Assembly: GCF_026151205.1 (NCBI RefSeq)
Contig: NC_087073.1
Span: forward strand, 20,302,837 to 20,366,836
Direction: 5' to 3'
Source of the DNA: Bolinopsis microptera
Lineage: Eukaryota > Ctenophora > Tentaculata > Lobata > Bolinopsidae
Length of the DNA: 64,000 nt
Notes under the pieces: model-generated
What the model was told of the DNA's origin: nothing
The model's input: only the letters and a program-made list of their open reading frames with translations
Database searches by the model: none
Made by a program: the position numbers and the translations under genes
Shown here: positions 37,301 to 43,779 of the stretch, one piece after another
Layout of the letters: each line of letters opens with the position of its first letter
Position numbering within the stretch: position 1 is the stretch's first letter

Positions 37301-38307
37301 TTTTATCAGCGTATAAAATAAATAAATCCGAAAATTATTTACCAACCTTCTCGATTATAAAAGCAGTGACACCACGCTGGTGAGCAGCCATGTCAGTCTT
37401 AGCATACACGATGAGAGTATCCGCATCAGGGCCATTAGTGATCCACATCTTACTGCCGTTCAGAACGTAATGGTCTCCAACTTTGTCTGCTCTCAACTTC
37501 ATGGCCACAACATCAGATCCTGCAGATCACGCAAGTTTGTCATTGGTGTTAGTCAGATTGTATTTTAAGCACATCTAAATCTGACACAATTTGACACAAT
37601 TTGATGAAAACCAGTTATATGTTAAACCGTACCAGCATTAGGCTCCGACATAGCGAGAGCACCCATGTGTTCTCCAGAGCACAGCTGAGGAAGATACTTC
37701 TGCTTCTGAGCCTCATTACCGTTCCTTACAAGCTGGTTGATACAAAGATTAGAATGTGCACCATAACTGAGACCAATTGAAGCTGAGGCTCTGCTCATTT
37801 CCTCCATGACGATACAGTGGGCCATGTATCCCATGTTTATACCTGATATATGTGAATTCATTATTACTTTTCCAAATATTTACAGACTTTGACATAAATG
37901 AGTAAGTTTAGACAGCTGATTTTATTATTTTGTTTGAAAATTGTGCAATTTCGTCTCATTTGTTGATGAAATGCTCAAAAATAATAATTTAGTATCTGGG
38001 AAAGTGAACCTCCATATTCTTCAGGACAAGTTATCCCGTGAAATCCCATGTCGCCGCATTTCTTCCAAAACTCTCTGAGCTGAGTGAAATTGTTCTCCTT
38101 GTCTATAGCATCAGCATAGGGTGCTAACTCAGCTTGAGCAAAACCCTTAACAGTTTCTCGTAACTCCTTCTGATCGTCAGTGAGTCCATTAAGATCATCG
38201 TCAATTGCTAGCACAGAATAAGAACGGCGACATGTCGATTTTAGAATCCTACCAGCAGCCCTTGCAGCCAACATACCCTGATTTTGTTTAATTAATAAAC
38301 GTAACAT
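22365..38307 (-). CDS. IVD: Isovaleryl-CoA dehydrogenase, complete six-exon gene split by a 13.6-kb intron
   Basis: Exons in transcript order are 38307-38010, 37842-37633, 37519-37347, 37209-37083, 23523-23369 and 22667-22365. Phases join perfectly to 1266 bases (421 residues plus TAG), the normal length. Start: the first ATG in the frame is at 38307; the frame also runs back to a TTG at 38328. The first 30 residues ([13 protein letters not shown], then Arg/Ala-rich) suit a mitochondrial presequence. Family strings include [78 protein letters not shown] and [20 protein letters not shown]. The Glu in LDLERLVL is the catalytic base known for IVD, while the usual acyl-CoA dehydrogenase Glu is absent in [11 protein letters not shown]; both support IVD over paralogues. 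Role: FAD-dependent oxidation of isovaleryl-CoA to 3-methylcrotonyl-CoA in leucine breakdown, passing electrons to ETF. Intron 4 (37082-23524) holds a 47-bp minisatellite and an antisense LTR element. Confidence 0.95.
23511..24206. repeat. 47-bp minisatellite, left part (about 15 units), overlapping the IVD exon 5 acceptor
   Basis: The unit is AACACGTACACTCCTTCGGG followed by GGTATTGTCAAGTGATTA and AGTGTGAGG (47 bp). Variants are CACGTG/CAAGTG, AACACG/AACGCG and GAGG/GAGA. The first unit overlaps the 3' splice site of IVD exon 5 (exon starts at 23523 on the minus strand), so every unit carries a copy of the acceptor and the first bases of that exon. The array is cut at 24206 by the LTR element and resumes at 35601. 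Confidence 0.95.
24207..24911 (+). repeat. 5' LTR (705 bp)
   Basis: Matches 34896-35600 over the full length without indels that I can see; differences include T/C near 24327, GGG/TTG-type change near 24400, A/G near 24569 and T/A near 24637. The short inverted ends are TTGGC and GCCAA. It ends in an AT-rich stretch with AATAAA (near 24887) that could be the polyadenylation signal. Confidence 0.95.
24913..24930 (+). other. Primer-binding site, possibly for a tRNA-Met-type 3' end
   Basis: TGGTGCCCTCCTGG begins one base after the 5' LTR. TGG is the required complement of tRNA CCA, and the first ten bases fit the 3' acceptor end known for animal elongator tRNA-Met (GAGGGCACCA). The primer identity is inference, since the host's tRNAs are not visible here. 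Confidence 0.55.
25008..26517 (+). CDS. gag: Gag polyprotein with coiled coil and two CCHC zinc knuckles (one frame break near 25200)
   Basis: The ATG at 25008, 97 bases past the LTR, opens a strongly heptad-patterned coiled coil ([20 protein letters not shown]) that stops at 25208. The coiled coil then continues in the +1 frame, open to 26517, so the two parts look like one protein split by an extra base near 25190-25206. The main frame (from 25162, 451 codons) has a capsid-like region ([15 protein letters not shown], retrotransposon-gag type), a Gln/Asn/Arg-rich linker, then [14 protein letters not shown] and [14 protein letters not shown], both C-x2-C-x4-H-x4-C nucleic-acid binding knuckles. 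The role is particle assembly and RNA packaging. The break may be decay, assembly error or an unusual expression device. The stop codon is preceded by a slippery heptamer. Confidence 0.9.
26508..26514 (+). promoter_or_regulatory. TTTAAAC -1 ribosomal frameshift site at the end of gag
   Basis: In the gag frame the codons read AAT TTA AAC TAA, so the heptamer T-TTA-AAC is in exactly the register required for a -1 slip and is followed at once by the stop. Slipping back one base opens CTA ATT TGC and onward, the frame that leads through the acidic linker towards the protease. TTTAAAC is one of the well-known efficient slippery heptamers (used in coronaviruses). I did not find a clear stimulatory stem or pseudoknot downstream by eye. 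Confidence 0.7.
26514..27585 (+). pseudogene. Pol remnant: retropepsin protease, truncated at the entry to reverse transcriptase
   Basis: After the -1 slip an acidic Glu/Asn-rich linker runs to a TGA at 26733. The protease continues in a second frame from just before it: catalytic AMIDTGA at about 26742-26762 and the flap-distal signature LILGNQFL near 26950-26973. Downstream is an acidic spacer and then [13 protein letters not shown] with CPHRPRR, the basic proline-arginine entry typical of Ty3/gypsy reverse transcriptase. The homology stops there; the frame then runs on through unrelated codons to 27667. RT, RNase H and integrase are absent from the whole element. The frame change at about 26725 has no slippery site and looks like a mutation or a base-calling error. 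Confidence 0.8.
27586..28863 (+). pseudogene. 5'-truncated membrane glycoprotein ORF, unassigned
   Basis: An open frame of about 425 codons with no ATG at its start (the earliest codon in the track is TTG), beginning exactly where pol homology ends, so the N-terminus and any signal peptide were lost in the same deletion. Visible: clustered cysteines (near [15 protein letters not shown]), several N-glycosylation sequons (NAT, NRT, NDT, NST, NNT, NTS), a long hydrophobic segment near the C-terminus (about residues 368-397: [20 protein letters not shown] and beyond) and a short charged tail. This is the layout of a type I viral-type glycoprotein ectodomain with anchor. It is not obviously a copy of the second Env at 29733. 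I cannot assign a fusion-protein class by eye. Confidence 0.65.
28864..29732 (+). other. Non-coding spacer between the two glycoprotein genes
   Basis: AT-rich, with a loosely repeated GCGCAATATGA / GTGCACAATATGAT motif between about 29045 and 29280 and a (TTTA)n tract at about 29422-29468. No reading frame of substance. It could hold a splice acceptor for the env message, but I cannot name one with confidence. Confidence 0.6.
29733..31838 (+). CDS. env: Envelope-type fusion glycoprotein, intact, 701 residues
   Basis: ATG start with a hydrophobic signal peptide (residues about 9-22). Residues about 126-151 show a PAN/apple-like pattern ([15 protein letters not shown] then VVIC). A furin-type site RKQKR at 218-222 is followed at once by a hydrophobic, glycine-rich segment ([18 protein letters not shown]) suited to be a fusion peptide, then heptad-like helices. 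A cysteine-rich region follows about 410-490, then a second helix, a transmembrane segment at about 610-632 ([20 protein letters not shown]) and a cytosolic acidic tail of about 68 residues. The order and cleavage site fit the F-type Env of insect errantiviruses and baculoviruses, by layout rather than alignment. The intact frame beside damaged gag and pol suggests retention. The TGA stop is in a readthrough context, see 31836. Confidence 0.85.
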   Translation: MRKKGYYQQVIFFISCCIALSKGMIEEINYHQEKTGLILQGIGIVAPEITPVLISTFIKIRNPMKNVNECENICNIDENVIWGLLTHVKCNHVHNKIGDRQNVIKEIENSVDKDLENDSRQMAERCFRECIKIPKCKAFGVEYRSDVVICILRETIPTYHQDSKGSSEFDMRCMVEDKNKFCGQYQSRINILFEKSNENFVNETMTKIEKLTELTKNRKQKRFVQAALGFFAGSILTGVFSLYEQSKISTQLNEFYDQFQDFRNEMTDYIESATEFREGMLKMYKTLELNSQESLEELSCEMMSIIRYNLRRNQLQDWKEYIYTLSKDLIDGQLKGPVSPTIFNETNILDLLKHKRMEDAIYVDNVPLFYRLGRMWLADVKKDGKIFNLHVIISIPQIKSDEMYILYQVNQVGLVNGTQCMRLDIPNHVYQKDGEFYELENENNCEVRSGIKLCLGNKENEESAKKARCLNADPRICKTNLEKCQMRNIQTSSGVMVRAIHHLKASTQESPTEYVDISNGSTVKFLNYDKYYQIVADNYIIRSIKEPMFTKELELTNPEKWDEYLISENELLKRTNLSQLSAHVVQQKEIVKHIKSERIGLNLTKDLTLVNFIGILTVMISIIVGIFLLYSYWKKRFRTRKVEKDIELEEQNKDELLESGKDEESGVDETNFSGEYSEGLRQRAPSTTKVYSVDDVKNRVL
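31836..31842 (+). promoter_or_regulatory. Stop codon in UGA-CUA-G readthrough context
   Basis: The env stop is TGA followed by CTAG. UGA CUAG is the context established for efficient stop-codon readthrough in animal genes and some viruses. The codons after it stay open in the same frame for 168 codons, through an F-box motif, with no ATG before the F-box. Confidence 0.55.
31839..32782 (+). pseudogene. F-box protein 1: in frame with env stop, no own ATG, broken by one base near 32328
   Basis: The frame directly after the env TGA encodes an acidic region and then an F-box, [19 protein letters not shown] with KVRELNKRF (about 32136-32220). The first ATG in this frame lies inside the F-box itself, so ordinary initiation would give a defective domain. 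The frame ends at 32343, but the same protein continues in another frame from 32327 to 32782, as shown by residue-for-residue similarity to the F-box 2 protein ([13 protein letters not shown] versus [24 protein letters not shown] versus [11 protein letters not shown]). One base appears to be missing next to the ATGTGTTGG at 32327. F-box domains recruit targets to SCF ubiquitin ligases through SKP1. The break could be real or an assembly error. Confidence 0.8.
32953..33633 (+). CDS. F-box protein 2, intact, 226 residues
   Basis: Starts at ATG 32953. The F-box is at residues 31-68 ([19 protein letters not shown], then KARLICKRM), matching the canonical LP-x-E-L...L-x-x-L-L...CKRW pattern. The C-terminal 150 residues are a basic, aromatic-rich domain shared with F-box protein 1 ([28 protein letters not shown]); I recognise no known substrate-binding repeat (no WD40, LRR or Kelch). 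The two genes are tandem duplicates. A branch-like TTCTAAC and an acceptor-like TTGATCAG at about 32924-32944 sit just before the start, so the message may be made by splicing. Known: F-box proteins link SKP1-CUL1 ligases to substrates; some viruses encode them to destroy host defence factors. Function here is inference. Confidence 0.85.
   Translation: MENTSEEIPSKTEEIQSLSIKEVKSVSNCNLPIELWHIILTRLNLRDLLKARLICKRMGKIVSQYLRDTTSGYPDLFSFYNYETYYLFDILMENEMYWTRIQTNIGKFAIKLLTMRGAYNAAVLGQKKCYARFVRTRCLTFEKYKSLFPNESDWVILERWGKYKHESWTKLSRIEKSIIKMECKFDYYLKYQYCKAYGTWLSITMTEEKIKEISKMMKYEDKQYGK
33634..34197 (+). other. Untranslated region after F-box 2
   Basis: AT-rich with TTAAGTTAAG-like runs around 33850-33930. 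No open frame or recognisable element. It belongs to the 3' leader of the retroelement. Confidence 0.6.
34198..34482 (+). repeat. 120-bp tandem duplication with small hairpins around CGTAA loops
   Basis: Two 120-bp units (34236-34355 and 34356-34475) plus flanking partial copies. Six short hairpins occur: CGGG-acgtaa-CCCG at 34198, 34308 and 34428, an imperfect one at 34226, and CAGG-gcgtaa-CCTG at 34341 and 34461. The second stem pair changes from G-C to A-T on both sides, a compensated change. Between them are GAAGAAGAA purine runs. A structured RNA signal (packaging, export or stability) is possible. Confidence 0.7.
34882..34892 (+). other. Polypurine tract before the 3' LTR
   Basis: GAAAAAGGGGA, three bases before the LTR start at 34896, in the position expected for the plus-strand primer. 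Other purine runs (GAAGAAGAAG) lie at about 34770-34803. Confidence 0.65.
34896..35600 (+). repeat. 3' LTR (705 bp)
   Basis: Same length as the 5' LTR, about four substitutions. Followed by ATTA, the duplicated target site, and then the resumed 47-bp minisatellite. The only sizeable open frame inside is on the minus strand and occurs because the LTR lacks stops there; it is not a gene. Confidence 0.95.
35601..36461. repeat. 47-bp minisatellite, right part (about 18 units)
   Basis: Continues the array broken by the LTR element; it begins ATTAGGTGTGAGG, a unit variant also present at about 24014. Variants here include CACTTCTTCGG and TATTATCACG. On the minus strand (IVD sense) each unit carries ACCCCCGAAG then GAGTGTACGTG, i.e. 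the acceptor of IVD exon 5. After it, 36462-37082 is plain intron with no other feature. Confidence 0.95.
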
Positions 38308-38588
38308 TTCATAAGACTGATAAAGCAATATAAAGTAATGAATGGAATAATTTTTCTCAAGGAGTCAGACAAAAAAAATGCAAAATAGCTGCCTTAGGGG
38401 CAATACTTGAGGTATATTATATTAAGTAATAAAGTGTTCATCAGAAGCTTATAATAGGAAATTGTAAAACATGACTACTTCAAAACATCCCCAATCCCCA
38501 TAAGGTAGATCATTAGAAAGAATGTGTAAGATTATGATGGAGCTCATATTTATTTAAAATGAAATAAAAAGTTCAATCGAAATATCAA

Positions 38589-39224
38589 TCATCTCCTTTC
38601 TGAAAAACCACTGATTAATAATTCAAGTCTACAAACATAAGACTTGAGTAATTCAGCCTTTACTTGACTGTTGATGTTGCTGGACTCTGAATTATCAACA
38701 ACTAAAGCTGTAGTTGTTCGTAAAGTCTGTGATAAGGAAGTTAATATGAATGGATCAATACAGCTCTCTAGGTCTGTCAAGTTACAAGATTTTAGATCTC
38801 TCATTTTATCTTGATACAGTGTATAGTGATTAAAATATTCATCCTTAAGCTTTTCTTTGAGAAGTAAGATTTCTGGTTGTTTCAATTGATTTTGTTTAGC
38901 ATCAACCAGTGCTTTAACAATCAGTTCTTTCTCTAAGCAAGCTGCAACACTCGAACTAGGTACTTGAACACTGCAGTTCTCATCTAAGCTTGGTGTCTGT
39001 GTTAATACTTCACATATGTGAGAAATTGTTTCTTTTAAATCTGACGTGGTGCAATGTATTCTGTCTAAGAGGAGCTTAGTTTGCTGACTCACAACCATAG
39101 ATCTGATAGAATGGTATTTGATAGAGTTTTGCTTTCTTGAGAAATTGCTGTTTTCTTGATCACCAAAGAATAATCCAAGATATCTACTGTGTTAAGCTGC
39201 AGTTCTGGACCTTTATCATAGAAC
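38589..39224 (-). CDS. Unidentified helical protein, C-terminal part; two frames joined by a one-base shift
   Basis: An ATG frame 39098-38589 gives 169 residues, rich in Leu, Lys and Glu with predicted long helices (LKQPEILLLKEKLKDEYF), ending FSERR. Just upstream a second minus frame from an acceptor-like TTAATTTAG at 39225 reads ELQLNTVDILDYSLVIKK and LSNTILSDLW before a TGA at 39091-39089. Both look like real protein, and they meet within a few codons, so the likeliest reading is one coding region with a one-base frame change or a mis-called base at about 39090-39100. Earlier exons would lie at higher coordinates, beyond the repeats. It ends 281 bases upstream of the IVD start on the same strand. 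I recognise no family; a coiled-coil subunit of a microtubule or kinetochore complex is only a guess. Confidence 0.45.
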
Positions 39225-39329
39225 CTAAATTAACAGGGTTACATGAACACTTTTATATGGAATATGATGATTATGATTAAAAATAACTATCACGATGGTT
39301 AACTGTGATAGTAATACACATGTATACAG

Positions 39330-40020
39330 GGGGGAGGGGCAAAAGTCAGTATCCATACGTTGGCCTTAATCTCAGTCACTGAGTCATGAGTGCCCAATTG
39401 AAATTATTGTTTCTGGTATGACTTACTACCACCCAGTGGCGTAACGTAGGGCCCCGCTGACCCGGCTGTGCCGGGGGGGGGGGGTGTGGGGGGGCGCCAT
39501 CTTAGGGGGGTGCAAAATTGTCGTTTGAATGTGGGACAATTTCGAAAAACTTAACTGAGGTACTAGCAAAACTGCACGTTTTGCTCTAGAAGCAAACTTT
39601 TTTAGAGATTTTACCGCCGTATCCTCTACAGTCACCTAATTTGTTCAATTTTAGGGATGGGCGCCAAAAGGGGAGAGGGCGACAACAGGCAACAGGCAAC
39701 GTTACGCCATCGCTACCACCACTGGTTCAAGGAATTTTTCAAATCGAAGAATATTTGTGTTAATTATTTCAAATGAAGGTTCATTTTCGCAATTATTTGA
39801 TAGTTTGGAAAGTCGGATCGAGGCAAATTTTATTGAATTGTGTTTGGCCATTCGAATTAAGTTTGTCCTGAAAAAATGAGAGTTATAGCTTCTCAGATGA
39901 CCGAGATACGAAGCATAACGAGTTTATTCATTACGTGTGATCAGGTGATAAGGGCTTACCTAATCACATGATAAGGTGACCCCGTTAACCGACCCATTGA
40001 ACATTATAGGAATTGTTAAG
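39330..40020. repeat. Dispersed repeat related to 61890-62300, split by a MITE
   Basis: Segments 39330-39425 and 39721-39965 match 61900-62010 and 62013-62245 (for example AAAAGTCAGTATCCATACGT versus the same with ACCC, and CTTCTCAGATGA with CATTACGTGTGATCAG). The MITE at 39434-39712 interrupts the left copy. There is no coding capacity; the full boundaries are unclear. Confidence 0.75.
39434..39712. mobile_element. hAT-like MITE, 279 bp, 8-bp target duplication
   Basis: The ends are CAGTGGCGTAACG and CGTTACGCCATCG (11 of 13 bases inverted-repeat), flanked by CTACCACC at 39426-39433 and 39713-39720. An 8-bp duplication with CAGTGG-type ends is typical of hAT elements. No transposase is encoded. 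A run of G interrupted by T (39470-39493) lies inside. Confidence 0.8.
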
Positions 40021-40047
40021 GCTGCTAAATTATGGTGTCAGGTCAGG

Positions 40048-40245
40048 CAGTGGCGTAACGAATGGCCCCACTGCACTGCGCTGACCTCACTGTGTGCCAT
40101 CTTAGTGGGGCGCCAAATCGTCGTTTGAATGTGGGATAATTTTGAAAAACTTAACTGAGGTATTAGCAAAACTGCAAGTTTTGCTCTAGAAACACACTTT
40201 TTAAAAAGATTTTACCTGCGTATTCTATAAAATCACCTTTTTTTT
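40048..40245. mobile_element. Second, 3'-truncated copy of the hAT-like MITE
   Basis: Starts CAGTGGCGTAACG and follows the 39434 copy (for example CGTCGTTTGAATGTGG, AAACTTAACTGAGGTA, TTTTGCTCTAGAA) but lacks the right terminal repeat; unrelated sequence leading into the LINE takes over at about 40245. Confidence 0.7.
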
Positions 40246-43200
40246 ATCTCAACACTTATTTTACTTCGGACATTCCAACAGCCACATTGTTACACAAGTG
40301 TGTAACCAGCCAATTACAGGAAGCCGAAGGATTCAATTATACATTAGGCCAGTGACGGTTAAGGTAGTGTGTACCATACTTTATTCGCCCAAGACTTTGC
40401 TGCAATGGGCAGCTCCTCATTTAACCCTCACACCCGATTTCTCGAGTATTTGGCTGAGTGTAAAAAAAAAAATCAGAGTAATAAAAAACAGGTTCAGAAT
40501 TTCGAGAACACTATGCTCTCTTATGGTTACTTTCCTCTTATATCTCGTCCCACTCACTCAGTAAATGTAGGCCAAAGCTCCTGCATTGACAACATTTTTA
40601 CTGATGAGATTGACTTGGTAACCCTCTCTGGAGTTATTGAAGACACTTCTTCCCATCATAAACCAATCTTTGCTTTCTTTGACATCAGTCATTTAACTTC
40701 TAGGAAAACCTCCCCTAAGCCTAAGCAATTGCAAAGCTATGATTTCTCAAACCGAAATGTTGAACTACTAACAAAAAACTTGCTATCTAAGAAATGCATA
40801 CTAACAAACAATGAAAATCCAATTGAATTTGACAAATTTTTTGAAATTTTTAGCTCAGCTATTGACTCATGTTGTAAACTCGACAAACCCAAACTCACCA
40901 AACGAAATCCTATAAGTAATCCCTGGATATCCGACAGCATAATTGAAGCAATTGAAAAGAAAGGTCAGCTGTATGATAACTGGGTGAACTCAAAAAAGCT
41001 CCCTGACTTCAAGCCAGTTGGAGATCTGAAACTCCACAAAATTTTTCGTGATTACAGACGCTGTCTTAAAAAGATAATAAAAAACCAAAAAGATACCTAT
41101 AACTGTAACAAAATTCTTGAAAATTCTGATAGTTCCAAAAAGATGTGGGAAGTAATAAATGAGATAAGAGGGAAAAGGAAAAAAAACCATCAAACCCCAA
41201 TTTATGGTAGATGGAGTCCGTGTTGTTGAAAGACGGGTGATAGCCAACAAATTTAATGAGTACTTTGCCTCTATTGCCTCAAAAATGAATGAAAATACTC
41301 AAAATGGCCTTCTTTTAGAACCTCTTCCCTCTTTCCTCGAATTCATGCCACCAAAAACTCTCGATTCAATTTACTTCCATGACTGTAGTGAAGATGAAAT
41401 TTCTGAGATTATAGCCAACTTGAAGAGTGGGAAAGCTAGCGACTTTCCCATAAGAGTAATCAAAAAACTATCGGGTATTCTTAGCCCAACTCTTGTTGTT
41501 CAATTTAATCGCCTAATATCTCAAGGGATATTTCCGTCAGTTCTGAAGCTTGGCAAAATAACCCCAATATACAAAAAAGATAACGAAGAACTGATTGAGA
41601 ACTACAGGCCTGTTTCCACACTTCCAATTTTTGGTAAAATTTTTGAAAAGATAATATACAAACGTCTTTACAGCTTCTTGGTTAGTCAAGGAATCCTTCA
41701 CGACAGTCAATTCGGATTCCGAAAGAGTCACTCAACATCACATGCACTTAACTACTCAGTTTTTCACATCCAAAAGGCCCTAAAGCAAGGTCTTCATGTT
41801 CTAGGAATTTTTATTGATCTAAGCAAGGCCTTTGACACAATAGACCACACAATTTTGCTTGAGAAACTTGAAATATATGGGATTAGAGGAGTGCCACTTA
41901 AGTTACTGGAAAGTTACTTGTCGGACAGAGAGCAGTGTGTGTCCGTCCTGGGCGAAGTATCAGACAGACTTCCTGTTCTCTATGGCGTTCCACAGGGGAG
42001 CTGCCTTGGGCCTCTCCTGTTTTTAATATACATAAATGACTTAACAAACTCTCAACTCGATAACACTAGCTATGTCCTATTTGCTGATGATACAAACATA
42101 TTTGTAGTTGCCAAAACTAGAGCAGAGGCCTACAATAATGCAAATAGGGTCCTACGATCAGTCCACGAGTACACATTGGCTAATAAATTACATGTTAACG
42201 CCAAGAAAAGTTGCTACATAGAATTCAATACAGCTAAAAGAAAACTTGATGATCAATCTTTATTAATTGAAAATAGACTTTACCTCAACGGCCTACCTCT
42301 CTCAAAGGTGCAGGAAACGAAATTCCTAGGAGTAATTGTCGACGAAGGCCTAACTTTCAATCCCTATAGAGACAAACTAGTTAGAAAACTCTCGTCCTGT
42401 TCTGGGAGGCTATACATGATTAAGGATAAAATTCCATCATCTATCCATAAGGACCTGTACCACACACTTTTTGAAAGTCACCTATCTTATGGCATTACCG
42501 TTTGGGGAGGTGCAAGTAATAATAAACTTCAACCACTATTTGTAGCCCAGAAAAAGTGTGTTCGTATCATGTTTGGTGACAAAAAAGCATACCTTGATAA
42601 ATTTATGACATGTGCTAGGACTAGACCTATCAGTGAACAGAAACTTACCAGCAAATTCTTTGAGAGAGAGCACACCAAGCCAATTTTTGCCCGTCAATCA
42701 CTCATGACATTGCATAATTTATACGCGTATCACTGCTGCAATGAACTTTTTAAAGTCTTTAAATATCGAACACCAATTGCACTATTTGAACTTTTCTGTT
42801 TGTCTAAAAGACCCGGCAAAGAAACTCTTCTTATAACAACCATGCCCTCAAACAGTTTCGTTTACAAATCTAGTTGCCTTTGGAATTCATTCCGTCAGAT
42901 GTTGGCACTGAACGACCTTGAAATCACTCATGGTGTATTCAAATCAAAGGTAAAAAAAGTCATTCTCTCGTCTCAGGGTAAAGGTGACAAGAATACCTGG
43001 GCCCCTTTGGCAAACTTTCTGAACTCAGGCAGCTTGAACGACTAAATTTGAAAAAATAAAACTTCTTGTCTGAATGAACTATTAGAACCTCAAGAAGCTG
43101 ATCCGCATGTCTCCGCTACTAAAATGTTTAATGAGCCCAATCACTCATCACTTAACAGTTTAATCTTCAAAGTGAGTTGTACAATCTAGGTTGTTTTAAG

Positions 43201-43450
43201 TAGCTGTTGATAGTGTAAAACAGGAGTGACTTGATCGTTTTCATAACTTCGATTTACAATTTGTACCATAATAAAACTAGCACTGCCATGGGGTTCAAAA
43301 AGGGTCATTGTAAGCCTCCAGCGTAATGGTCCTAAGTCTCTGCCCCATGCAGTGCCTGTCAGCATCAGCTAACAGAATAGCCCTAACATAACGATCAAGC
43401 CACAAATTAGGTTCTATAATGATTTAATATTGTTGAATAAAGAGATTTGA
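40246..43450 (+). mobile_element. 5'-truncated non-LTR retrotransposon (CR1/jockey-type)
   Basis: Holds the end of an APE-like endonuclease, a full reverse transcriptase and a C-terminal domain, then a 3' region ending near AATAAAGAGATTTG at about 43436. The left boundary is approximate because the element is truncated. A short TATTTGTTTTATTCTGA repeat follows at the right edge and merges with the SINE. Confidence 0.85.
40369..43045 (+). pseudogene. LINE ORF2: endonuclease remnant and reverse transcriptase, one frameshift near 41200
   Basis: The first part (40369-41229) carries the last third of an APE endonuclease (SYGYFPLISRPTHSV, SSCIDNIFTDEID, SSHHKPIFAFF) and a linker. The second part (41204-43045) shifts frame by one base and holds the reverse transcriptase: NYRPVSTLPIFGKIFEKIIY, QFGFRKSHST, motif A FIDLSKAFDTIDH, motif B GVPQGSCLGPLLF and catalytic YVLFADDTNIF. 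A C-terminal stretch with SYGITVWGG and HTKPIF is typical of CR1/Daphne/jockey-group LINEs. Because the two frames overlap by 26 bases and read through each other's homology, a single-base change explains the break. The copy is dead through 5' truncation in any case. Confidence 0.85.
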
Positions 43451-43469
43451 ATATAATATTTGTTTTATT

Positions 43470-43640
43470 CTGAAATATTTGTTTTATTCTGAGTGGACCG
43501 GGGGCTGCATAGACCATTCAGGATCCTTAGCTGAGCGTCGACGACGCTCACCCCACGGCTAGTGACAGAGTCGGGAATCGAACCTGGTACCTCAAGCAAT
43601 ACCAAGCCCGGATTAACCAACTGAGCCACTAAGCCGTTTA
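43470..43640 (-). mobile_element. tRNA-derived SINE
   Basis: On the minus strand: an A box TGGCTCAGTTGG (43628-43617) and a perfect B box GGTTCGATTCC (43584-43574), with ACGGCT near the start complementary to AGCCGT after the B box, as in a tRNA acceptor stem. A non-tRNA tail follows, with GCGTCGTCGACGCTCAGC. The spacing and lack of a good T stem rule out a functional tRNA; a polymerase III SINE is likely. Confidence 0.65.
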
Positions 43641-43779
43641 ATTTTTTAAATTTAAAAAATATTTTAAGTGGATGGAAAGAATGTTTAGCGGGGGCGGCAC
43701 ACATGTACATTTCACCACTGCCCGTTTATTGTGGGCAGCATATGTGTCCTCAGTCCTGTCAATGTAATTATGTTCCTCC

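Noticed and set aside
43560-43640. tRNA gene on the minus strand
   Set aside because: A and B boxes are good, but the T stem and anticodon arm do not fold as a real tRNA; a SINE head explains it.
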